The notes: a model not told the origin generated them from the sequence alone. Positions 16,041 to 25,171 are shown, counted from the stretch's first letter. The stretch is 64,000 nucleotides of DNA from UMGS1975 sp959600905 (GCA_959600905.1 CAUGNO010000002.1:62001-126000); one strand, 5' to 3'. Program-made: numbers and translations.

Positions 16041-16448
16041 ATGCGCATCATCGTCATTGATGGCCAGGGCGGCGGCATCGGCCGTTCGCTGGTCGAGCAG
16101 CTCAAAAAACAATGCCCGCAGCACGAGGTGCTGGGCGTCGGCATCAACGCCATTGCCACGGCCGCCATGGTCAAGGCAGGGGCAGACGGCGGCGCCACAG
16201 GGGAAAGCGCCGTTTGCTACAACTGCGCGCATGCGGACGTGATCGTCGGCCCCATCGGGCTGGTGCTCGTCGGCTCTATGCTGGGCGAGGTCAGCGCCGC
16301 CATCGCCGCCGCGGTATCCGCCAGCGAGGCGGAAAAGGTGTTGATCCCCGTTTCCAAATGCCATGCCCACATCGCCGGCGTCAAAGACCAGCCCATCGGC
16401 CGGCTGCTCGACGATGCGCTGGCAGAAATCAAACGCCTTGTCGGCTAA
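16041..16448 (+). CDS. DUF3842 family protein
   Basis: The 135-residue protein begins MRIIVIDGQGGGIGRSLVEQL, a Rossmann-like glycine loop, and carries GVGINAIATAAMVKAGAD, GESAVCYNCAHADVIVGPIG and a C-terminal PVSKCHAHIAGVKDQPIG. I associate this pattern with DUF3842, a small clostridial family of unknown function. The CxxC-like Cys pair and His/Cys in KCHAHI could bind a metal. AAAGGAGG precedes ATG 16041; an extended -10-like element (TGGTACACT) lies about 30 nt upstream. Confidence 0.8.
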   Translation: MRIIVIDGQGGGIGRSLVEQLKKQCPQHEVLGVGINAIATAAMVKAGADGGATGESAVCYNCAHADVIVGPIGLVLVGSMLGEVSAAIAAAVSASEAEKVLIPVSKCHAHIAGVKDQPIGRLLDDALAEIKRLVG

Positions 16449-16456
16449 GCGCGCTC

Positions 16457-16485
16457 TTTACATTCTCATTTTTTTGTGATAAAGT
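16457..16485 (+). promoter_or_regulatory. Predicted promoter of the Opp/Nik-type ABC operon
   Basis: TTTACA (16457-16462), a 17-nt spacer and TAAAGT (16480-16485), just after the DUF3842 stop codon. Confidence 0.55.
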
Positions 16486-16490
16486 AATTT

Positions 16491-16634
16491 TTACATGGGG
16501 CAGGAAGCCCCTGCATTTCGCCAGAAGGCGGCTTGTTTGTTTCATTTATATCGTTTGTCAATGCATCACGAAGATGTTTCAGCCTGGCAAGGGCTGCTCT
16601 TCGTGGTTTTTTATTTCTGTTTGGAGGATTTTGG
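16491..16634 (+). promoter_or_regulatory. Structured leader RNA with terminator before the ABC importer operon (candidate riboswitch/attenuator)
   Basis: From the predicted transcript start to the first gene there are about 140 nt. They hold GGGGC/GCCCC (16497-16501 and 16507-16511), CGCC-AGAA-GGCG (16519-16530), a long-range TGCATT/AATGCA pairing (16512-16517 with 16560-16565), and then a strong terminator (16567-16612). GCCCCTGC (16507-16514) could instead pair with GCAAGGGC (16587-16594), which lies inside the terminator, giving an antiterminator with one mismatch. No known riboswitch class is recognised. It may alternatively be only the 3' end of the upstream gene. Confidence 0.5.
16567..16612 (+). 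terminator. Terminator in the ABC-operon leader
   Basis: CACGAAGA (16567-16574) pairs perfectly with TCTTCGTG (16598-16605), with an inner CAGCC/GGCTG stem, followed by G and TTTTTT. It stands 23 nt before the start of the first permease gene. Confidence 0.8.
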
Positions 16635-17657
16635 ATGCGGCCGCGTGCGCTTACCCTGTTGGGAACCATTGCAAAAAAGCTGGCACAGTGTATCGTTGTG
16701 CTGTTTTTGCTGTCGCTGGCCGTTTTCTATATGGCCCGCCTGGCGCCCGGCGACCCGCTGCGCTCCTATTACGGCGAAAGCGTAGAGCGCATGAGCCCGC
16801 AGGAACGCGAAACAGCCATCCATAGCCTTGGCCTGGATCAGCCCATCTACAAGCAATACGGCATCTGGCTGCAAAACGCCTTTGAGGGGGATTGGGGCAT
16901 TTCCTTTAAGTACAAGCAGCCCGTCACCGCCGTCATCGGCTCCATGTACCAAAACACCCTGCTTTTAGGCGGCCTTGCCTATGTATGCACCTTTGGCCTG
17001 GCGCTGCTCCTCGGCGTGTTCTGCGCCCTGCATGAGGACCGCTTTGTGGATAAGCTCATCTGCAAGATCGGCACCATCACAAATTGTATCCCCTCTTTTT
17101 GGGTTTCTCTTGTCCTGATTTTGATCTTTAGCGTCAATCTCGGCTGGCTCCCCTCCAGCGGCGCCTATGCCATCGGCAAGGCGGGCGATTTTCTCAGCCG
17201 TCTGCGCCATCTGGTTTTGCCGCTTACCGTGCTGGTGCTCAGCCATCTTTGGTACTATGCCTATATGGTGCGCAACAAGCTCATGGAGGAGATCCGGCAG
17301 GATTATGTATTGCTTGCCAAGGCCAAGGGCCTGGGCCGGCGGCGCATCGTATACCGGCACTGTCTGCGCAATATCCTGCCCACCTACCTGAGCTTAATGG
17401 CCATTTCCATTCCGCATATTCTGGGCGGCACCTACATCGTAGAGCAGGTCTTTGCCTATCCCGGGCTGGGCTCGCTTTGCTTTGAAAGCGCCAAATACCA
17501 CGATTATAATCTGTTGATGATTCTATGCTTGATTACGGGCGCGCTGGTCATCCTTTCCAATCTCATCGCACAGCTTTTGCAGGACAGGATCGATCCGCGC
17601 ATGCAGCGGGAAGGAGGGAACACAGCATGGACACCCCCGCCCAGGGCTTTGAATTAG
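16635..17657 (+). CDS. Peptide/nickel-type ABC transporter permease (DppB/NikB family)
   Basis: The 340-residue membrane protein has the N-terminal signature of this permease class (VFYMARLAPGDPLRSYYG), about six transmembrane helices, and the EAA loop LAKAKGLGRRRIVYRHCLRNILP that contacts the ATPase. It forms the import channel with the next gene product. ATG 16635 follows GGAGG by 7 nt; longer frames upstream run through the leader terminator and are unlikely. It overlaps the next gene by 31 nt. Confidence 0.9.
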   Translation: MRPRALTLLGTIAKKLAQCIVVLFLLSLAVFYMARLAPGDPLRSYYGESVERMSPQERETAIHSLGLDQPIYKQYGIWLQNAFEGDWGISFKYKQPVTAVIGSMYQNTLLLGGLAYVCTFGLALLLGVFCALHEDRFVDKLICKIGTITNCIPSFWVSLVLILIFSVNLGWLPSSGAYAIGKAGDFLSRLRHLVLPLTVLVLSHLWYYAYMVRNKLMEEIRQDYVLLAKAKGLGRRRIVYRHCLRNILPTYLSLMAISIPHILGGTYIVEQVFAYPGLGSLCFESAKYHDYNLLMILCLITGALVILSNLIAQLLQDRIDPRMQREGGNTAWTPPPRALN

Positions 17658-18526
17658 TCGGCCCCCACCCCGCCCAAACGCAGGCCCTGCCGCCGAAAAA
17701 GCGCCGGTGGTTTGCCTCCGAGGTCCCGTATCTATCCTTTATCCTCTTAGGGCTGATCCTCTTGGGCTGCCTTTTCTGCGAATGCTTTATCCCGAAAGAC
17801 CCCACCTATCTGGATCTTTCGCACATCAGCCAGCCGCCAGGCAGCGGGTTTCTCTTTGGCACGGACCCCATGGGGCGCGATATCTTTTCGATGATCTGGT
17901 ACGGCGGCCGCATCTCGCTGTTCATCGGGTTTGTGGCTGCCGCGGTCTCCACCGCCATCGCCGTGGTATACGGCTGCGTCAGCGGCTTTGCCCCCGCCTG
18001 GCTGGACGATGCGCTGATGCGCTTTGCCGAAATGGCGATGAGCATCCCCTCCATCCTCGTCATCATCTTTTTACAAGCCATGATCGGCCAGTCCAACCCC
18101 CTGGCCATCGCCTGCATCATCGGGCTGACCAGCTGGATGAACATCGCCAAGGTCGTGCGCACCGAGGTGCGCCAGATCAAACACAGCGAATACATCCTGG
18201 CAGCCAAGCTCATGGGCGGCCGGTTCTTCTACATTTTGCGCCGCCACCTGCTGCCAAATTTTGTTTCCTCCATCATGTTTATGGTGGTCACAAACATCGG
18301 CTCTGCCATCGGCACGGAATCCACGCTCAGTTTTCTCGGCATTGGCCTGCCGATAGAAACGGTGTCCTGGGGCAGCATGCTCAGCCAGGCAGACCGAGCG
18401 CTTTTATCCAACAACTGGTGGCTCATTGTCATCCCCGGCCTGTTTCTTGTCGTCACGCTGGTCTGCATCACCAACATCGGCCATTACATCCGAAAGGCCA
18501 ACCACCGGCGATGCAGCAATCTATAA
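17627..18526 (+). CDS. Peptide/nickel-type ABC transporter permease (DppC/NikC family)
   Basis: The 299-residue protein has the DppC/NikC features: a charged N-terminus, one helix, then GFLFGTDPMGRDIFSMIWYGGRISLFIG, and the EAA loop EYILAAKLMGGRFFYILRRHLLPN. It is the second channel subunit. AAGGAGGG precedes ATG 17627, which lies inside the end of the previous gene. The binding-protein gene follows 24 nt later. Confidence 0.9.
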   Translation: MDTPAQGFELVGPHPAQTQALPPKKRRWFASEVPYLSFILLGLILLGCLFCECFIPKDPTYLDLSHISQPPGSGFLFGTDPMGRDIFSMIWYGGRISLFIGFVAAAVSTAIAVVYGCVSGFAPAWLDDALMRFAEMAMSIPSILVIIFLQAMIGQSNPLAIACIIGLTSWMNIAKVVRTEVRQIKHSEYILAAKLMGGRFFYILRRHLLPNFVSSIMFMVVTNIGSAIGTESTLSFLGIGLPIETVSWGSMLSQADRALLSNNWWLIVIPGLFLVVTLVCITNIGHYIRKANHRRCSNL

Positions 18527-18550
18527 ATAATCTGTAAGGGAGAGACTACG

Positions 18551-20110
18551 ATGAAAAAACGCACTGCCTTTTTAGCGATGCTGCTGGCCTGCACGATGCT
18601 CGTGCTGTCCGCCTGCGGCTCTGCCGGCACCAGCGGCCCGGGCGCCGCGCAAACCGATACCCTGGTATACGCCAGCGGCGACTATACCAGCATCAACCCC
18701 GCCCTGTATGAGCATGGCGAGATCAATTCCCTGATCTTCTCCGGCCTTACGGCGCACGATGCGGAAAACAAGGTCGTACCCGCGTTGGCGGAAAGCTGGG
18801 AATACGACGAGGATTCCTATACCTACACCTTCCACCTGCGCAAGGATGTCAAATGGCATGATGGCGAACCCTTTACCGCAAACGACGTCGTCTTTACCTT
18901 AACGGAAATTTTGGATGCGGAAAACCAATCCGAAATCGCCTCCAACTATGAGGATATCATCAGCATGGTGGCCCTGGACGACTATACCTTTATCCTGGGC
19001 TTAAAGGCGCCCAACGTCGCCATGCTGGATTACCTGACCGTCGGCATTTTGCCGCGGCACCTTTTGGAAGGCAAAAACCTCATCACCGATGAATTCAACC
19101 AAAAGCCGGTGGGTACCGGCCCGTATAAGCTGACGAATTGGGATGTGGGCCAGAGCATCACGTTGGAGAAAAACGAGGACTATTACGGCGGCGTACCTGC
19201 CATCGATACCGTGATCTTCAAAATCGTGCCGGATGAAAAGACCCGCGCCCTGCAGCTGAAAAGCGGCGAGGTGGACTTGGCGCAGGTAACGCCGGAGGAC
19301 GCCCAGCAGTTCCAAGGCCTGGAGGGCTTTACCACCTACGACATGAAAACCGCCGACTACCGCGGCATTCTGTATAACTTCAACAACGACCTGTTCAAAA
19401 ACAATCCCGAGCTGACCAACGCGCTCAGCTATGCCATCGACCGGCAGGCCATCATCGACAGCGTGCTGCTGGGCCAGGGGGAAATTGCCTATTCCCCGCT
19501 GCAAATGGGGCCGTATAACAACCCGGATATGGAAAAATTCTCCTATGACCCCCAAAAGGCCCAGCTGGCGCTGGAAAAGGCTGGCTGGCAAAAGGGCAGC
19601 GACGGCGTGTATGAGAAAAACGGCACCCGCCTTGCCTTTAAGATCAACTGCGGCGAAGGGGACCAGGTGCGCATCGACATGGCCACCATCTGCGCCCAGC
19701 AGCTGCAGGCCATCGGCGTGGACGCTACCGTGGCCGTCAACGCAGAGACGGATTGGGCAGGCCAGGAGGCCTATCTCATCGGCTGGGGCAGCCCGTTTGA
19801 CCCGGACGACCATACCTATAAGGTCTTTGGCACGGACAAGGGCGCCAATTACAGCGGCTATTCCTATGAAAAGGTCGACGAGCTTTTGAAAAAAGCGCGG
19901 GAGACCGATGACGATGCACAGCGCAAGGCCTATTACCAGCAGTTCCAGCAGGCGCTGACCGAAAAGATGCCGTATACCTTCATCGCTTATGTAGACGCCA
20001 TCTATGTCGGCAAATCCAACATCCAGGGCATTACGCCGGATACCGTGCTGGGCCATCACGGCGTCGGCATTTTCTGGAACATCGCAGACTGGACGCTGAG
20101 CGCGTCATAA
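18551..20110 (+). CDS. Family 5 solute-binding lipoprotein of the Opp/Nik importer
   Basis: The 519-residue protein has a lipoprotein signal (hydrophobic run, then LSAC with Cys22) and the SBP family 5 layout: LVYASGDYTSINPALYEHGE, ESWEYDEDSYTYTFHLRKDVKWHDGEPF, GTGPYKL and YSYEKVDELLKKARE. It is anchored outside the membrane and delivers substrate to the two permeases. The substrate (peptide, nickel chelate or other) cannot be read from sequence. The gene order, permease-permease-SBP-ATPase-ATPase, places SBP third. Confidence 0.9.
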   Translation: MKKRTAFLAMLLACTMLVLSACGSAGTSGPGAAQTDTLVYASGDYTSINPALYEHGEINSLIFSGLTAHDAENKVVPALAESWEYDEDSYTYTFHLRKDVKWHDGEPFTANDVVFTLTEILDAENQSEIASNYEDIISMVALDDYTFILGLKAPNVAMLDYLTVGILPRHLLEGKNLITDEFNQKPVGTGPYKLTNWDVGQSITLEKNEDYYGGVPAIDTVIFKIVPDEKTRALQLKSGEVDLAQVTPEDAQQFQGLEGFTTYDMKTADYRGILYNFNNDLFKNNPELTNALSYAIDRQAIIDSVLLGQGEIAYSPLQMGPYNNPDMEKFSYDPQKAQLALEKAGWQKGSDGVYEKNGTRLAFKINCGEGDQVRIDMATICAQQLQAIGVDATVAVNAETDWAGQEAYLIGWGSPFDPDDHTYKVFGTDKGANYSGYSYEKVDELLKKARETDDDAQRKAYYQQFQQALTEKMPYTFIAYVDAIYVGKSNIQGITPDTVLGHHGVGIFWNIADWTLSAS

Positions 20111-20150
20111 TCTGTCAAACAGCATCTAATCAAAGAAAGGAGGCGCCGGT

Positions 20151-21167
20151 ATGCGCGCGCTGCTGCAAACGGACAACGTATCCATCCAATTTCATACATC
20201 GCAAAGCACCGTTCAGGCCGTGCGCGGCGTCTCCTTTTCCCTTTATGAGGGAGAGACGCTTGCCATTGTTGGTGAATCGGGCTGCGGCAAATCCGTCCTG
20301 TGCAAATCCATTTTGCGCCTTTTGCCGCATAGCGGAGCCATCAGCAATGGCAAGCTTCTTTTCCAAGGGCAGGACCTTACCGCCCTTTCCGAAAAAGCGA
20401 TGGACCGCATCCGCGGACGAGAGATCGCCATGGTGTTCCAGGACCCCATGACCTCGCTCAACCCCACCATGTCCGTCGGCAAACAGATCATGGAGGTCAT
20501 CTTACAGCACGAAAAGGTTTCGAAAAAAGAGGCCAAGGCGCGCGCGCTTTTTTGGATGGAAACCGTTGGCCTGGACCATCCGGAGGCCCGCTTTGCCCAA
20601 ATGCCGCACCATTTTTCCGGCGGCATGCGCCAGCGCGCCGTCATCGCCATAGCGCTGGCCTGCCGTCCCAAGGTGCTCATCGCCGACGAGCCCACCACCG
20701 CGCTGGATGTGACCATCCAAGCCCAGATCTTAGAGCTTTTACAGCGGCTGCAAAAGCAGTTTTCCCTTTCCATCCTTTTCATCACCCATGATCTCAGCGT
20801 GGTCGCCAAAATGGCGGACCGCGTGGCCGTCATGTATGCGGGCAAAATCGTGGAAACCGGCCTGGCAGAGGAAATTTTTCGCGACCCGAAGCATCCCTAT
20901 ACCTGGGGTCTTTTGGGCGCGCTGCCCGGCCGTAGCCTAGAAAGGCAGCCGTTATACAGCATTCCCGGCATGCCGCCGGACCTGGCTGCCCCGCCTGTCG
21001 GCGACGCCTTTGCCCAGCGCAATCCCTATGCCCTGGCCATTGATTATCAAGAGCAGCCGCCGATGTTTGCCGTCACCCCTACGCACAGCGCCGCCACTTG
21101 GCTGCTGGACAGCAGGGCCCCCGAAGTGCCCTGCCCGCTGGCCCGGGAGGTGAAAAACCATGGCTGA
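20151..21167 (+). CDS. Opp/Nik-type ABC transporter ATPase (OppD/NikD-like)
   Basis: The 338-residue protein has Walker A GESGCGKS, Q-loop VFQDPMTSLNPT, ABC signature FSGGMRQR, Walker B VLIADEPTTALD and the switch ITHDLS. The C-terminal oligopeptide/dipeptide extension (HPYTWGLLGALPGR, IPGMPPDL) is typical of OppD/DppD, although the Cys residues usual in that extension are few. AAAGGAGG precedes ATG 20151. It overlaps the next ATPase gene by 8 nt. Confidence 0.92.
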   Translation: MRALLQTDNVSIQFHTSQSTVQAVRGVSFSLYEGETLAIVGESGCGKSVLCKSILRLLPHSGAISNGKLLFQGQDLTALSEKAMDRIRGREIAMVFQDPMTSLNPTMSVGKQIMEVILQHEKVSKKEAKARALFWMETVGLDHPEARFAQMPHHFSGGMRQRAVIAIALACRPKVLIADEPTTALDVTIQAQILELLQRLQKQFSLSILFITHDLSVVAKMADRVAVMYAGKIVETGLAEEIFRDPKHPYTWGLLGALPGRSLERQPLYSIPGMPPDLAAPPVGDAFAQRNPYALAIDYQEQPPMFAVTPTHSAATWLLDSRAPEVPCPLAREVKNHG

Positions 21168-22053
21168 GGCATTGCTCCGTGTCTCGCATCTTACCAAGGC
21201 GTTTTCCCTGTCCCGGCATGAAGCGCTGCGCGCCGTCTCCGACGTTTCCTTTTCCCTGGCCCCCGGCGAAATTTTCGGCCTGGTCGGGGAATCGGGCTCC
21301 GGCAAATCCACCCTGGCACGCACCATTTCCGGGCTGTACCGCCCCACCGCCGGGCAGGTCTTTTTGGAGGAATTGGAAATTTCTCGGCCCAAGGTCTATG
21401 CCCGGCACCGAAAGCACATCGCCCATACCCTGCAATTTTTGTTTCAGGACAGCATGGCCAGCCTGAATCCCCGCCTGTCCATCGGCGCGCTCATTGAAGA
21501 GCCGCTTGCCATCCACCGCGAGGGCACGCGCCAAAGCCGGCGCGAAACGGCGCTGCGCCTCATGGCGCAGGTAGGGCTGGATGCTGCGCTGTACGATCAG
21601 TATCCGGCCGAGTTTTCCGGCGGCATGCGCCAGCGCGTCTGCATCGCCCGCGCCCTGGCCCTGTCTCCCAAGCTCATCATCGCAGACGAGCCCATCGCCT
21701 CGCTGGATGTTTCGATGCAGGCGCAGATCGTCAACCTGTTTCAATCGCTGTGCCAGGCCCAGGGCGTTTCGCTGCTGTTCATCGCGCATGACCTGTCCAT
21801 GGTGCGCCATATCAGCCGCCGCATCGGCGTGATGTGCCGCGGCAGGCTGGTGGAGCTGGCGCCCGCCCATGCGCTGTGCGAACGCCCGCAGCATCCCTAT
21901 ACAAAAGCCCTTCTTTCCGCCGTCTATGTGCCGGACCCTGCCATCGCCAAAACCCAGCAGCGTCTGTCTTTTGACGCCGATGCCTTTTTCCAGGCCCATT
22001 CGTCCCTCACATGGCGCGAGATTGCGCCGGAGCATTTTGTGCTTTTGCCCTAG
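21160..22053 (+). CDS. Opp/Nik-type ABC transporter ATPase (OppF/NikE-like)
   Basis: The 297-residue protein carries Walker A GESGSGKST, the OppF-type FQDSMASLNPRLS, signature FSGGMRQR, Walker B LIIADEPIASLD and switch IAHDLS. The tail keeps HPYTKALLSA but is shortened relative to OppF. It completes the five-gene importer as partner of the preceding ATPase. GGGAGG lies within the end of the previous gene, just before ATG 21160. No terminator is obvious directly after it. Confidence 0.92.
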   Translation: MAEALLRVSHLTKAFSLSRHEALRAVSDVSFSLAPGEIFGLVGESGSGKSTLARTISGLYRPTAGQVFLEELEISRPKVYARHRKHIAHTLQFLFQDSMASLNPRLSIGALIEEPLAIHREGTRQSRRETALRLMAQVGLDAALYDQYPAEFSGGMRQRVCIARALALSPKLIIADEPIASLDVSMQAQIVNLFQSLCQAQGVSLLFIAHDLSMVRHISRRIGVMCRGRLVELAPAHALCERPQHPYTKALLSAVYVPDPAIAKTQQRLSFDADAFFQAHSSLTWREIAPEHFVLLP

Positions 22054-22131
22054 CCGCCAGGCACAGGGTATAAAAACAGCGTACATGGCGCACACTAGGG
22101 AAAACGAATTGCCAATAGGAGGGCCATAGCC

Positions 22132-22335
22132 ATGCATAACGCACTTAAACAACAAATCTTAGACGAATTGGATAAGCGCATCCACGATTTAGAGGAGCAC
22201 CGCTACGATGAGATCATCGTCACCGGCAACCAATACGATGAGCTCAACCAGGTGCTGGCCAAGATCATCGGTGTGCCGCTTCTCAAAGAGGTACAGGACA
22301 TCCGGGATTTTGTGCTCGGCCTGCCGGAAGCCTGA
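22132..22335 (+). CDS. Small acidic helical protein, unknown function
   Basis: The 67-residue protein (begins MHNALKQQILDELDKRI, then YDEIIVTGNQYDELNQVL) is predicted to be helical, acidic and soluble, with no membrane segment. AGGAGG precedes ATG 22132 and a terminator follows, so it is a convincing gene. A possible own promoter, TTGCCC (22045-22050), 18 nt and TATAAA (22069-22074), overlaps the previous stop, so it may not belong to the ABC operon. No family recognised. Confidence 0.72.
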   Translation: MHNALKQQILDELDKRIHDLEEHRYDEIIVTGNQYDELNQVLAKIIGVPLLKEVQDIRDFVLGLPEA

Positions 22336-22341
22336 CGATAC

Positions 22342-22366
22342 AAGCCCTTTTGCAAGGGCTTTTTTC
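22342..22366 (+). terminator. Terminator after the 67-residue protein gene
   Basis: AAGCCCT (22342-22348) pairs with AGGGCTT (22354-22360), followed by TTTTT. Confidence 0.85.
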
Positions 22367-22433
22367 TTTGCCCTTTTTGCTCCATTGTGCGGTATAATGT
22401 TAGTTAATGTTTACAAAGGAGGCCATACATCCT

Positions 22434-24470
22434 ATGCCGGAACTGCTTTCGCCCGTGGGCGGCCCGGAACAGCTTTTGGCAGCGGTGCGCTGCGGGGCGG
22501 ACGCTGTGTATCTGGGCGCCAAAGGGTTCAATGCCAGGCGCAATGCGCAGAATTTCGGGGCATTTGGCCTGCCCCAGGCCGTTTCCTATTGCCATGAGCA
22601 CGGGGTCAAGGTGCATGTTACCGTCAACACCCTGGTCACGGACCCTGAATGGCCGCAGCTCTTGGATACCTTGCAGCATATCGCGGAAAGCGGCGTGGAC
22701 GCCGTCATCGTGCAGGATCTTGGCGTGGCGCAAACCATCCGGGAAGCCTGCCCTTCGCTGCCGCTGCATGCCTCCACCCAAATGGCCATCCATAACCTGG
22801 CAGGCGCGCAGGCCTTGGAACGGCTGGGGTTTGCCCGGGCCGTGCTGGCGCGTGAGTTGTCCGTTGAAGAGATCCGCACCATTGCAAACGATTGCTCCAT
22901 CGAGCTGGAGGTCTTTGTGCACGGCGCTCTGTGTATGAGCGTTTCCGGCCTATGCACGCTGTCCTCCATGCTGGGCGGGCGCAGCGGCAACCGCGGCCTG
23001 TGCGCCCAGCCCTGCCGCCTGGATTTCCGCTGCCGCGGCCGCAGCCATGCGCTGTCCTTAAAGGACCTATGCGCTGTGCGCCATATTCGCGCCTTATCGG
23101 AGGCCGGCGTGGCCTCGTTTAAGATCGAGGGCCGCATGAAGCGTCCGGAATACGTCGCCGCAGCCACCACCGCCTATCGTCAGGCCCTGGATGGGCAGAC
23201 CCCAAATCTTCAACAACTGCAGGCTGTGTTTTCCCGCAGCGGGTTTACCGACGGATACCTGGCAGGCCGCCGTGATCTGTCCATGTTCGGCATCCGCCGC
23301 AAAGAGGACGTGCAAAGCGCCAGCGCTGTGCTCTCCGACCTGGCCCGCCTTTATCATAAGGAAACGCCGCGCGTAGGCGTGGATATGTCTCTGGAGCTTT
23401 CCCCGGGCCGGCCGGCATGCCTGTGCGTCTCCGACGGCGACGGCCATCGCCAGGCCGTGCAGGGACCCGTACCCGAAACCGCCCGTACCAGGCCCACAGA
23501 CGAGCAAAGCGCCCGCGCCAGTTTGCAAAAGACCGGCGGCACGCCGTATTTTCTCCATTCGCTTTCCTGCCGCATCGAGCCCGGGCTGATGCTGCCTGCG
23601 TCCAGCCTCAATGCGCTGCGCAAGCAGGCGCTGGAGGGCTTGGCCGCCCAGCGCGGCGCCCTTCATCCTCACGCCTTTGACCGAAAAGCCTGCCGCATTG
23701 AGCCCGGCACGCCTGCCTGTGATACGCCGGCGCTGCGGCTTCGCTTTGCCAAGGCCGCGCAAATGCCGAAAGACGGGCTGCTTGATGCAGAAAAAATCAT
23801 CCTGCCTCTTGAGGAGATCGAAGCACACCCGGAGACATTGCAGCTTGGCAGCGCCAAGCTGGTGGGCGAATTGCCGCTTCTGGTGTTTCCAGGGGAGGAG
23901 CAAGCGCTCTCTGCGCGTTTATCCGCGCTCTACGCATCCGGGCTGCGCCAGGTCATCGGCGGCAACCTTGGCACGCTGGCCCTGGCGCAAAAGGCTGCTC
24001 CCTTTACGCTGTTGGGGGATGCGCAGCTCAATATCCTCAACCAAAAAGCAGCGGCCTTTTACCATTCTTTGGGTGTTTGCGATTTAACGCTTTCCTATGA
24101 GCTCAACGCCCGCCTTGTCCCGCAGGTGCCGGGCGGCGTGCTGGCGTATGGGTTCTTGCCGCTGATGGTATTTCGCGCCTGTCCCGGCCGCGCGCCAAGC
24201 GGCTGCGGGGACTGCCCCGGCCATTTCCGGCTTACCGACCGCAAAGGCGTCCGGTTTCAGGCCGCCTGCCATCACCGCCGCTATACCCAGCTATTCAACA
24301 GCGTACCGCTTTATACCGGCTGCCGGCGCGTAAAGGGCGCGCAATTTGAAACGCTGTATTTTACCTTTGAAACACAAGAACGCTGCCGGGCCGTGATCTC
24401 CGCCTTCCGGCACGGCCTGCCGCTGGATACGCCCGCTACCAAGGGGCTGTATTACCGCACGCTGTCATAG
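22434..24470 (+). CDS. Long U32 family protein (RlhA-like, with C-terminal Cys cluster)
   Basis: The 678-residue protein starts with the U32 domain: ELLSPVGGPEQLLAAVRCGADAVYLGAKGFNAR, then VHGALCMSVSGLC and NRGLCAQPCRLDF, which supply the four Cys thought to bind a 4Fe-4S cluster, and FKIEGRMKRPEYVA. A DUF3656-like middle follows, and a second Cys group near residues 580-620 (CPGRAPSGCGDCPGHF, AACHHRRY, LFNSVPLY). Long U32 proteins such as E. coli RlhA hydroxylate rRNA; others act on tRNA. ATG 22434 is preferred because TATAAT at 22393-22398 would start RNA near an upstream ATG (22407) and GGAGG lies between. Confidence 0.85.
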   Translation: MPELLSPVGGPEQLLAAVRCGADAVYLGAKGFNARRNAQNFGAFGLPQAVSYCHEHGVKVHVTVNTLVTDPEWPQLLDTLQHIAESGVDAVIVQDLGVAQTIREACPSLPLHASTQMAIHNLAGAQALERLGFARAVLARELSVEEIRTIANDCSIELEVFVHGALCMSVSGLCTLSSMLGGRSGNRGLCAQPCRLDFRCRGRSHALSLKDLCAVRHIRALSEAGVASFKIEGRMKRPEYVAAATTAYRQALDGQTPNLQQLQAVFSRSGFTDGYLAGRRDLSMFGIRRKEDVQSASAVLSDLARLYHKETPRVGVDMSLELSPGRPACLCVSDGDGHRQAVQGPVPETARTRPTDEQSARASLQKTGGTPYFLHSLSCRIEPGLMLPASSLNALRKQALEGLAAQRGALHPHAFDRKACRIEPGTPACDTPALRLRFAKAAQMPKDGLLDAEKIILPLEEIEAHPETLQLGSAKLVGELPLLVFPGEEQALSARLSALYASGLRQVIGGNLGTLALAQKAAPFTLLGDAQLNILNQKAAAFYHSLGVCDLTLSYELNARLVPQVPGGVLAYGFLPLMVFRACPGRAPSGCGDCPGHFRLTDRKGVRFQAACHHRRYTQLFNSVPLYTGCRRVKGAQFETLYFTFETQERCRAVISAFRHGLPLDTPATKGLYYRTLS

Positions 24471-24472
24471 CG

Positions 24473-25108
24473 CTATCCCTGCTTTTTCCAAGGAGCATGC
24501 CGGTGCCGGACGCTCCTTTTTTTCCTGCGCCACAGCCATATTGCGCACAGCAGCCCCAGCGCGCCCCACAGCAGCACTGCATAGGTATCCATAAACGCAC
24601 CGATGCTGCTCCAGGCATGGCCCAGCGCCCGCCCGGCACATACCAGCACCGTGTTCCAAAGGGCGGAGCCCAGCGCGGTCAGCAGCAAAAACGGCCCCAT
24701 GGGCATACGCGCCATGCCCGCCGGTACGGAGATCAGGCTGCGCACAATGGGTGCCATCCGGCAGAAAAACACTGTCCTTTTCTGGTACCGTCGATAGCAG
24801 CGCATCGCCCTTTGCACGTTTTCCTCTTTCAGCCCCAAATACCTTCCATACCGCCGTACAAAGGCGCTCAGCCTTTCCTGCCCCACCCAGCGCCCGGCGC
24901 CGTACAATACCAACGCACCCGCCACAGAGCCCAGAGTCGCGGCCAGGACCACGCTTTGTACGGAAAGCGTCGTTTGCAGCGTCATAAACCCGCCAAAGGC
25001 CAGAATGACCTCCGAGGGAATGGGCAGAAAGACATTTTCTATGAAAATCAGGAAAAAGACGCCCAGCGCCCCATATTGCCCCATCATATGTATTACCCAT
25101 GCCTGCAT
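24473..25108 (-). CDS. DedA family membrane protein
   Basis: The 211-residue protein has the DedA/VTT features: FIENVFLPIPSEVILAFGG with the membrane-embedded acidic residue, GSVAGALVLYGAGRWVG, the FFCRMAPIVRSLISVPAGMARMP re-entrant segment with its Arg, and a basic tail. DedA proteins are proposed to flip undecaprenyl phosphate or phospholipid. ATG 25108 follows AAGGGGG; an upstream in-frame start at 25159 overlaps the promoter of the divergent U32 gene. It is convergent with the long U32 gene, with only 2 nt between stops. Confidence 0.9.
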   Translation of the reverse strand: MQAWVIHMMGQYGALGVFFLIFIENVFLPIPSEVILAFGGFMTLQTTLSVQSVVLAATLGSVAGALVLYGAGRWVGQERLSAFVRRYGRYLGLKEENVQRAMRCYRRYQKRTVFFCRMAPIVRSLISVPAGMARMPMGPFLLLTALGSALWNTVLVCAGRALGHAWSSIGAFMDTYAVLLWGALGLLCAIWLWRRKKRSVRHRHAPWKKQG

Positions 25109-25142
25109 CGCAGTTCCCCCTTTGCCGATGACACGGCCCGCC

Positions 25143-25171
25143 TTGCCTGGCCCTATCATCTCCCGTATAAT
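25143..25171 (+). promoter_or_regulatory. Predicted promoter of the second U32 gene
   Basis: TTGCCT (25143-25148), a 17-nt spacer and TATAAT (25166-25171). Confidence 0.6.

Noticed and set aside
16491..16612. NiCo (czcD-type) or cobalamin riboswitch before the Opp/Nik genes
   Set aside because: A GGGGCAGG start looked tempting, but the four-way-junction core of the NiCo class and the B12-box are not present.
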